Shown one piece after another: positions 57,972 through 64,000 of a DNA stretch of 64,000 bases (the first letter of the stretch is position 1; every line of letters starts with the position of its first letter). The stretch spans positions 310,001 to 374,000 of the forward strand of contig JADKJU010000003.1 in the NCBI GenBank assembly GCA_016720855.1, in the 5' to 3' direction. Made by a program: the position numbers and the translations under genes. The notes beneath the pieces are model-generated. The model was not told the DNA's origin and made no database searches. It worked only from the letters and a program-made list of their open reading frames with translations. The DNA is from Betaproteobacteria bacterium (GTDB lineage: Bacteria > Pseudomonadota > Gammaproteobacteria > Burkholderiales > Usitatibacteraceae).

Positions 57972-59291
57972 ATGTCCCTCACACCCAGATACCAGATCCA
58001 GGGCGGCCAGCCCGTCAGCGGCCGCATCCGCAGCCTCGGCGCGAAGAACTTCGCGACCAAGGCGATGGTGGCGGCCCTGCTCGCCGAAGGCACCACCACG
58101 CTCCTCAACACGCCACGGATCGGCGACGTCGAGATCACCTGCGACCTGCTCGTGGCTTCCGGCGCGAAGCTCGCCTGGAGCCATGAGGGCAACCTGCAGG
58201 TCGATGCGTCCGCCATCCGCTCCGCCCGCGTGCCGGTGCCCGACAGCGGCTCGAACCGCATCCCGATCCTCCTGCTCGGCGTCCTGCTGCACCGCCTGGG
58301 GGAAGCGCACGTGCCCTTCGTCTCGGGCTGCAACATCGGTTCGCGCCCGGTGGACTTCCACCTGACCGCGGCGCGCATGTTCGGCGCGGAAATCGAGATC
58401 GCGAAGGACGGCTATCACGCCAGGCGCAGCGGCCCCTTGCGCGCCTGCCACTACACGCTGCCCTACCCGTCCGTCGGCGGCACCGAGAGCTGCCTCTACC
58501 TCGGCGTGCTGGCCAAGGGCACGAGCATCATCGAGAACGTCGCGACCGAGCCGGAGATCATCGCGCTCATCACCATGCTGAACGCGATGGGCGCGCGCAT
58601 CCAGCTGCGTCCGAACCGCGAGCTCGTCATCGAGGGCGTGGACAAGCTCTACGGCACCACGTTCGAGGTGCTCGGCGACCGCATCGAGGCCGCCTCGTGG
58701 GCCGCGCTCGCCGCCGCCACGGACGGCGAGATCACCGTGGACGGCATCGATCCGTCCACGCTCATCAACTTCTTCGGCCCGTTCAACGCGGTCGGCGGCG
58801 GCGTCGCGATCGAGGGGCCGAAGTCGATCCGCTTCTTCCGCCGGCACGCCCTCAAGAGCATCGTCCTCGAGACGGACGTGTTCCCCGGCTTCGCGACCGA
58901 CTGGCAGCAGCCCTTCGCGGTGATGCTCACCCAGGCCTCGGGCACCTCGGTCATCCACGAGACGGTTTACGAGCGCCGCTTCGACTACCTCGAGGCCCTT
59001 TCCGCGCTCGGCGCAAAGACGCAGATCGAGACGCATTGCCTGGGCTCCGTGGCCTGCCGGTTCCGGGGCCGCGACTTCCCGCACAGCGCGATGATCCTCG
59101 GGCCCACCCTGCTGCATTCGGAGGGACTCACCCTCGACGTGCCGGACCTGCGTGCGGGCCTGGCGTACGTGATGGCGGCGGCGCTCGCGACGGGCGAGAC
59201 GACGATCACGTCGATCCAGCGCATCGAACGCGGCTACGGGGCGCTGGTCGAACGCACGCGGGACCTGTCGATCCGCATCGCGGCAGCCTGA
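57972..59291 (+). CDS. UDP-GlcNAc 1-carboxyvinyltransferase, divergent MurA-like paralogue
   Basis: A 439-residue EPSP-synthase-fold protein. Key MurA residues are kept: SLGAKNFATKAM (Lys25, Asn26), the catalytic loop VSGCNIGSRPVDFH (Cys120, Arg124), FATDWQQPFAVML (Asp equivalent of Asp305), ETVYERRF and VPDLRAG. MurA joins enolpyruvate to UDP-GlcNAc, the first committed peptidoglycan step. Overall it differs from housekeeping MurA (GAKNAALPI is here GAKNFATKAM). It is not in the usual murA context but among cell-wall salvage genes. It may be a second copy or act on a related substrate. Confidence 0.8.
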   Translation: MSLTPRYQIQGGQPVSGRIRSLGAKNFATKAMVAALLAEGTTTLLNTPRIGDVEITCDLLVASGAKLAWSHEGNLQVDASAIRSARVPVPDSGSNRIPILLLGVLLHRLGEAHVPFVSGCNIGSRPVDFHLTAARMFGAEIEIAKDGYHARRSGPLRACHYTLPYPSVGGTESCLYLGVLAKGTSIIENVATEPEIIALITMLNAMGARIQLRPNRELVIEGVDKLYGTTFEVLGDRIEAASWAALAAATDGEITVDGIDPSTLINFFGPFNAVGGGVAIEGPKSIRFFRRHALKSIVLETDVFPGFATDWQQPFAVMLTQASGTSVIHETVYERRFDYLEALSALGAKTQIETHCLGSVACRFRGRDFPHSAMILGPTLLHSEGLTLDVPDLRAGLAYVMAAALATGETTITSIQRIERGYGALVERTRDLSIRIAAA

Positions 59292-59324
59292 GTCATGGTG
59301 GCCACGGCCGGGCGCGTCGGCTGA

Positions 59325-60800
59325 ATGTCTCCCGGCGTCATGCTGGCGGTGCTCGCGGCGTACTTCGCCGTGCTGTTCGCGGTGGCCTGGCGCACCTCGC
59401 GGGATGCGACCAACGACGGCTTCTTCATCGGGAACAAGTCGAGCCACTGGCTGCTCGTGGCCTTCGGCATGGTGGGCACGTCGCTGAGCGGCGTCACCTT
59501 CGTGAGCGTGCCCGGCGCCGTGGGGCGCGACGGCTTCACCTATTTCCAGATCGTCCTCGGGTATTTCGCCGGATACCTGGTGATCGCGTACGTGCTGCTG
59601 CCGATCTACTACCGCGACAACGTCACCTCGATCTATCACTTCCTCGAGACGCGGCTGGGCCGGGGAGCGCACAAGACGGGCGCCGGCTTCTTCATCCTGT
59701 CGCGCACCCTCGGCGCCACGGCCCGGCTCTACCTCGTCGCGAACATCCTGCAGGAGGCGATCCTCGACGGGATCGGCGTGCCGTACTGGCTCACCGCGCT
59801 CGTGATCCTGGCGATGATCCTGGCCTACACCTACCAGGGCGGCGTGAAGACCATCGTGTGGACGGACACGCTGCAGACCTCGTGCATGCTGGGCGGCCTC
59901 GCGATCGTCGTGGCGAGCCTGCTCGCGAACCTGGACATGGGATTCGGCCAGAGCCTCGAGCGGCTGGCGGACCAGGGACTTTCCACGATCTTCTCGACCG
60001 ACGTGGACAGCAAGTCGTTCTTCCTCAAGCACCTTGTCGCCGGCGCCTTCATCGCCATCGCCATGACGGGCATGGACCAGGAGATGATGCAGAAGAACAT
60101 CTCCGTGCGCACCCTTCGGGATTCGCAGAAGAACGTCGTCACGCTCGCCTTCATCATGCTGGGCGTGGTGCTCCTCTTCCTGTACCTCGGTGGCCTCCTG
60201 CACCTGTTTGCGCCGACGGTCGGCGTGACCGCCACGGGCGACCGGATCTTCCCCGCCGTCGTCCTCGGGCACCTGCCGGCGCCAGTGCAGCTCGTCTTCC
60301 TCGTCGCGCTGGTCTCGGCCCTCTTCCCGAGCGCGGATGGCGCCATCACCGCGCTCACCTCGAGCTTCTGCATCGACATCCTGGGCCTCAAGCACCGCCG
60401 CGACCTGTCCGAGCAGGCGCGCACGCGAATCCGCCATCGCGTGCACCTGGGGTTCTCCGCCGTCTTTCTCGCGCTCATGCTCGCCTTCAAGTGGGCGGCG
60501 AGCCCGAGCATGATCGGCCTCATCCTCACGCTCGCGAGTTACACCTACGGCCCCCTGCTCGGGCTCTTCGCCTTCGGCATTCTTGCCCGGCGGCGGCTGT
60601 CGGACGCGTGGGTTCCCGCGGTGGCGCTTGCCGCGCCCGCGCTGTGCTTCTGGCTCGACCGCAACCAGCAGTCGCTTTTCGGTTCGTACCAGGTCGGCCT
60701 GGAAATCCTCGTGCTGAACGGCTTTCTCACCTTTGCCGGCTTGTGGATGATTTCCCGGCCCGGCGAGCCCCTCCCCCATCCCGGAACCGCGCCCGCATGA
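59325..60800 (+). CDS. sodium:solute symporter family protein
   Basis: A 491-residue protein with about thirteen membrane helices of the SSS (SLC5) family: FFIGNKSSHWLLVAFGMVG near residue 30, GTSLSGVTFVSVPG, YTYQGGVKTIVWTDTLQT near 165, AMTGMDQEMMQKNISVRTL near 245 and ALFPSADGAITALTSSF near 335. Members carry sugars, amino acids or sialic acid with sodium. The substrate is not predictable. It overlaps the downstream hydrolase gene (ATGA), so the two are likely partners. Confidence 0.9.
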   Translation: MSPGVMLAVLAAYFAVLFAVAWRTSRDATNDGFFIGNKSSHWLLVAFGMVGTSLSGVTFVSVPGAVGRDGFTYFQIVLGYFAGYLVIAYVLLPIYYRDNVTSIYHFLETRLGRGAHKTGAGFFILSRTLGATARLYLVANILQEAILDGIGVPYWLTALVILAMILAYTYQGGVKTIVWTDTLQTSCMLGGLAIVVASLLANLDMGFGQSLERLADQGLSTIFSTDVDSKSFFLKHLVAGAFIAIAMTGMDQEMMQKNISVRTLRDSQKNVVTLAFIMLGVVLLFLYLGGLLHLFAPTVGVTATGDRIFPAVVLGHLPAPVQLVFLVALVSALFPSADGAITALTSSFCIDILGLKHRRDLSEQARTRIRHRVHLGFSAVFLALMLAFKWAASPSMIGLILTLASYTYGPLLGLFAFGILARRRLSDAWVPAVALAAPALCFWLDRNQQSLFGSYQVGLEILVLNGFLTFAGLWMISRPGEPLPHPGTAPA

Positions 60801-61792
60801 CCACCCCCCTCGACTCCCTGCAGTTCAAGTCCGTCACCTACTCCGGCCTTGGCGCCGGGCCCCGCCTCATCGTCACCGGCGCGGTGCACGGCAACGAGAC
60901 CTGCGGCACCAGGGCCATCGGGCGTGTGATCGACGACCTCGAAGCGGGGCGGCTTTGGATCGCCGCGGGTACCGTGACCTTCGTGCCCGTGACCAACCCG
61001 CTCGCGTACGCGAAGGGCGAGCGCTCGGGCGACCGTAACCTCAACCGCAACCTTTCGCCGACCGCGAGCCCCGTGGATTTCGAGGATCACGTCGCCAACT
61101 GGCTCTGCCCGCTCCTCGCGCGGCACGACGTGCTGCTCGACCTGCACTCGACCCGTGCGTTGAATCCGGCTTTCGCGATGCTGGGTCCCTTCGACAACGC
61201 AGGTCCCCTGCAACCGTTCAGGCACGCCGCGATGGAGCGGGGCCTTGCGCGGCGGCTGGGCGCGCGGCGCTTCGTCGATGGCTGGCTGGAGACCTATGCG
61301 AAGGGCGTCGAACGGCGCCTGAAGCGCCTGGGGCAGGCGGCCACGCGCGCCGAGGCGCTCAACACGGACCCGAAGTACGGCATCGGCACGACGGAGTACA
61401 TGCGATCGGTGGGCGGCTGCGCCATCACGCTCGAATGTGGCCAGCACGACGATTCCTCCGCGCCCGAGGTCGGCTATCGCGCGATCCTCAACGCGCTCGC
61501 GCACCTGGGCCTCGTGAAATCCACGCCAATCGCACCGGTGCAGGATCACGAGTACCTGAGCCTCGTTGACGTGATCGACCGCGCACACGAGGGCGACGCT
61601 TTCAGCCGCGAGTGGTCGAGCTTCAACCGGCTGGCGAAAGGCGACCTGATCGGCACGCGCCACGACGGCACGAAAGTGCTTGCCCCGGAGGACGGGTACA
61701 TCGTCTTCCCGGACCACAGGGCACTGGCGGGCAACGAGTGGTTCTACCTCGCGAAGGCCCGGCCTCCCGCGGCACTCGAACCTGCGGCATGA
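60797..61792 (+). CDS. AspA/AstE-family zinc amidohydrolase (M14-like)
   Basis: A 331-residue protein of the succinylglutamate desuccinylase/aspartoacylase family. The zinc site is VTGAVHGNETCGTRAIG (His and Glu near residues 31-34) plus DLHSTRALNP near 115; RSGDRNLNRNLSP supplies Arg, and ITLECGQHDD the catalytic Glu. These enzymes cut amide bonds of N-acyl amino acids or small peptides. Coupled to a symporter by a 4-bp overlap, it probably handles what that transporter brings in. No signal peptide, so cytoplasmic. Confidence 0.85.
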   Translation: MTTPLDSLQFKSVTYSGLGAGPRLIVTGAVHGNETCGTRAIGRVIDDLEAGRLWIAAGTVTFVPVTNPLAYAKGERSGDRNLNRNLSPTASPVDFEDHVANWLCPLLARHDVLLDLHSTRALNPAFAMLGPFDNAGPLQPFRHAAMERGLARRLGARRFVDGWLETYAKGVERRLKRLGQAATRAEALNTDPKYGIGTTEYMRSVGGCAITLECGQHDDSSAPEVGYRAILNALAHLGLVKSTPIAPVQDHEYLSLVDVIDRAHEGDAFSREWSSFNRLAKGDLIGTRHDGTKVLAPEDGYIVFPDHRALAGNEWFYLAKARPPAALEPAA

Positions 61793-61858
61793 GCCGGATC
61801 GCGGAGGACTGGCACCACTTCCTCTTCGCCCGAGCCGGGACTGGGTGCATCCGGAACG

Positions 61859-63007
61859 CTAGGCCACGTAGTGCACCTTGGCCGGTGTCTGCACGAGCGG
61901 CTCCGCGCCTCGTTCGGTGATGACGGCCGGATACTCGAGCCGCATGCCGCCGCTGCCGGGCACATACAGGTGCGTGCCGAGCGCGACCACCATGCCGGGC
62001 TGCACCACGTCGTCGCTGCGCAGGTTGATGAACGGGCGCGTTCGCGCGCACGTCCCAAGGCCGTGCCCGAAGAGCGGCAGGCCGAAGTCCTGGAAGCCAT
62101 GCTTGGCGAACGTGGCGATGCCTTCGCGCACGCAGTCCGGAATCGGGCGGCCGGGCTTGAGGCTCGCGAGCATGGTCGCCGCGACGTCCTCCCAGCACGC
62201 GATCATCTTCGCCTGCGTGTCATCGGGCTTGCCGATGAAGACCGGGATCGCCGTATCGGCGAGGTAGAGATCCAGCATCGGGTGCAGGTCGAGGATCACG
62301 AACTCGTCGCGCCCGATTTTGCGGTCGGTGGATTGCTGCGTCACGCCGCGCAGGAACCCGGTCCGCGGCCCGCTGCCCACCTCGGTGCCGCCCGTCACGG
62401 CCCACGCCCAGGTGCTGCCGTTGTCGCGAATCGCCGCCTCGATGACGCCGGCGACGTGGTTCTCCGTCACGCCCTCGCGAACGGCGGCAAAACCGGCCCG
62501 AAAGCCGATATCCGAGACATGCGCCGCATGCCGCAGCCGCTCGATCTCCGCAGGAGACTTGAGAAGCATCACGTCGTCGATCCAGCGCACGCCGTTCTCG
62601 AATGTCGCCGAGGGCAGCGTCGCGACAAGGTCGAGGTACTCCGAGGCAGTGAGCATGCCCGGGGCGACCTGTGCGGCACCCGGGTGACTGAGATCCAGGC
62701 CGATGCGCCCGTTGCTGGCGCCCAGAGAAACCAGCGCCTCACGGATCGCCTCGATCATGCCGTCGAAGTGGAATTCGCGCAGGGTGCCGATCTCGCCTTC
62801 GGCCTTCACGCGCGATGCGTCCATCGCCCAGTACACGTTCTCGCACTTGCCGTCGGCGGTGACGATCACGGCGCCGCGCCAGGGCATGAACGCCCCGTTC
62901 AGGTAGTGCAGCGAGGCCTGGCGGGTGCCCACATAGGCGCTGGCCCCTTCCTTGCGCAGCCGGGCTCCGAGGGCGGCGATTCGTGCCGCAAAGTCGATTC
63001 GTTGCAT
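61859..63007 (-). CDS. M24-family Xaa-Pro aminopeptidase-like protein
   Basis: A 382-residue protein. The ATG at 63007 is chosen over 63013 because AGGGGG sits 6 nt before it. The N-terminal creatinase-like domain (about 1-140) is followed by the pita-bread catalytic domain: TENHVAGVIEAAIRDNGST, FVILDLHPMLDLYLADTAIP (Asp ligands), FGHGLGTCARTRPF (metal His) and GTHLYVPGSGGMRLEYPAVIT (metal Glu region). Members are proline aminopeptidases, creatinases or related hydrolases. It is 10 bp after the Bug gene on the same strand. Substrate unknown. Confidence 0.85.
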   Translation of the reverse strand: MQRIDFAARIAALGARLRKEGASAYVGTRQASLHYLNGAFMPWRGAVIVTADGKCENVYWAMDASRVKAEGEIGTLREFHFDGMIEAIREALVSLGASNGRIGLDLSHPGAAQVAPGMLTASEYLDLVATLPSATFENGVRWIDDVMLLKSPAEIERLRHAAHVSDIGFRAGFAAVREGVTENHVAGVIEAAIRDNGSTWAWAVTGGTEVGSGPRTGFLRGVTQQSTDRKIGRDEFVILDLHPMLDLYLADTAIPVFIGKPDDTQAKMIACWEDVAATMLASLKPGRPIPDCVREGIATFAKHGFQDFGLPLFGHGLGTCARTRPFINLRSDDVVQPGMVVALGTHLYVPGSGGMRLEYPAVITERGAEPLVQTPAKVHYVA

Positions 63008-63017
63008 GCTCATCCCC

Positions 63018-63989
63018 CTATTCCACGCGCGCGCCGGAAGCCCGGACCGCACGCTCCCACTTCTTCGTCTCGGCCTGCATGAATGCGGCGAACTCCTGCG
63101 GTGTGCTGCCGATCGGCTCCGCCGCCTGGGCGATCAGGCGCTCGGATACCGCCGGAGCGCGAACCGCAGCGGCAATGGCGCTGCTCAGCTTCGCCACGAT
63201 CTCCGGCGGCGTCTTCGCCGGCGCCACGACACCGATCCAGCCCACGGCGCTGTAGCCGGGAACGCCCTGCTCCGCGATGGTGGGCACGTCCGGAACCGCG
63301 GGTGAGCGGGTGGCGCCGGTCACGCCGAGGGCGCGCAGCCTTCCGCTCTTGACGAGCGGCAGCGCGGTCATCATCGAATCGAACATGAGTTGCACCTGCC
63401 CGCCGATCAGGTCGTTCAGGGCCGGGGCGCTGCCCTTGTAGGGGATATGCGGCATGTCGAGTCCCGACATGCTCTGGAAGAGTTCCCCGGACAGGTGCAT
63501 CGAGGTGCCGCTGCCTCCCGAGGCACGGTTGAGCTTGCCCGGGTTCGCCTTTGCATAGTCGATCAACTCTCGCACGTTCTTCACCGGCACCGAGGGGTTC
63601 ACCACGAGGATGAGCGGGTATTGCACCACCTGCGACACCGGCGTGAAGTCCTTGATCGGGTCGAAGGGGAGCGACTTGTAGAGCGTCTGGTTGATCGCGT
63701 GCGTGCCGATCGTCGCCATGAGGATCGTGTAGCCATCCGGCGGGCTCTTCGCCACGAAGTCGGCGCCGATGTTGCCTCCCGCGCCAGGCTTGGGCTCCAC
63801 CACCACCGGCTGGCCGAGCGTCTTCTGCATTTCCTGCGCGATGAGGCGCGCGGTGATGTCCGTGGGCCCGCCCGCCGCGGCCGGGACGATGAACTTGATC
63901 GGCTTCGTCGGGAAGTCCCCCTGCGAGAGTGCAGGCGGCGCCGCCATTGACACCAGGACGGAAAGGGCGAGAGCAGTCAGTCGGGACAT
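63018..63989 (-). CDS. Bug-family (TctC) tripartite tricarboxylate transporter binding protein
   Basis: A 323-residue periplasmic binding protein with a signal peptide (LTALALSVLVSMAAPPALSQ). The Bug pattern is clear: FPTKPIKFIVPAAAGGPTD near residue 26, PVVVEPKPGAGGNIGADFVAKSPPDGYT near 60, and PGKLNRASGGSGTSMHLSGELF near 150. GGAGG lies 6 nt before the ATG. Bug proteins are greatly expanded in beta-proteobacteria and bind carboxylates and amides. No TctA/TctB genes are in view. It is probably co-transcribed with the M24 peptidase. Confidence 0.93.
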   Translation of the reverse strand: MSRLTALALSVLVSMAAPPALSQGDFPTKPIKFIVPAAAGGPTDITARLIAQEMQKTLGQPVVVEPKPGAGGNIGADFVAKSPPDGYTILMATIGTHAINQTLYKSLPFDPIKDFTPVSQVVQYPLILVVNPSVPVKNVRELIDYAKANPGKLNRASGGSGTSMHLSGELFQSMSGLDMPHIPYKGSAPALNDLIGGQVQLMFDSMMTALPLVKSGRLRALGVTGATRSPAVPDVPTIAEQGVPGYSAVGWIGVVAPAKTPPEIVAKLSSAIAAAVRAPAVSERLIAQAAEPIGSTPQEFAAFMQAETKKWERAVRASGARVE

Positions 63990-64000
63990 CGGTTCCTCCA

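Noticed and set aside
57909..60779. A 956-residue minus-strand open frame across murA-like and symporter genes.
   Set aside because: Same reason: low-complexity antisense shadow of two well-supported genes.

Overview
The window is GC-rich chromosomal DNA from a beta-proteobacterium. The evidence is the complete mraZ-to-ftsZ division and cell-wall (dcw) cluster followed by lpxC, dciA, an M23 peptidase and secA; the rsmI / lpoA-yraN-diaA-dolP block; an A-type RNase P RNA; and a Bug-family (TctC) binding protein. I cannot name the genus. An uncultivated or environmental lineage is plausible: a run of 72 G residues points to a draft or metagenome-style assembly.

Layout. 1-9.7 kb (mostly minus strand): a partial methyltransferase, argJ, secA, an M23 peptidase, dciA (plus), a small membrane protein, lpxC, and a secreted beta-helix protein lodged between ftsZ and lpxC. 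10-27.8 kb (minus): the dcw cluster in transcription order mraZ, rsmH, ftsL, ftsI, murE, murF, mraY, murD, ftsW, murG, murC, murB, ddlB, ftsQ, ftsA, ftsZ. It starts at a clear sigma-70 promoter overlooking three 10-bp-spaced MraZ boxes and ends in a strong terminator. A second, diverged copy of the last 25 codons of mraY sits between mraY and murD. 28-32.5 kb: a periplasmic histidine phosphatase, the poly-G tract, a secreted methyltransferase-like protein whose start overlaps the 3' end of rnpB, rnpB, a DUF3025 gene, pyrC and a 203-bp inverted-repeat element. 32.6-37.7 kb: rsmI divergent from lpoA-yraN-diaA-dolP and a TPR-methyltransferase. 37.7-40.6 kb (minus): an SpmA-SpmB-type membrane protein and an orphan oligopeptide-binding protein.

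40.8-61.8 kb is the most distinctive part. A GntR/UTRA regulator leads a tightly overlapped operon: nagA, a sugar-isomerase-type glucosamine-6-phosphate deaminase, murQ, an AmpG-like permease, a NagX-like acyltransferase, a DigH-like glycan hydrolase lipoprotein, a BadF-type GlcNAc/MurNAc kinase, an AmiD-like amidase lipoprotein and a serine hydrolase. Around it lie an LD-carboxypeptidase, a TonB-dependent receptor, a PBP4-type DD-carboxypeptidase, a VanX-type D-Ala-D-Ala dipeptidase, a divergent MurA, a sodium:solute symporter and an AspA/AstE-type amidohydrolase. Read together they form a candidate peptidoglycan (muropeptide) uptake and salvage island: outer-membrane receptor, periplasmic hydrolases for glycan and peptide, inner-membrane permeases, and a cytoplasmic route to fructose-6-phosphate. 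The window closes with an M24 peptidase and a Bug-type binding protein.

Many gene junctions here are ATGA, GTGA or TTGA overlaps, so several starts are GTG or TTG. I saw no tRNA, 5S/16S/23S rRNA, CRISPR array, prophage or intact transposase.
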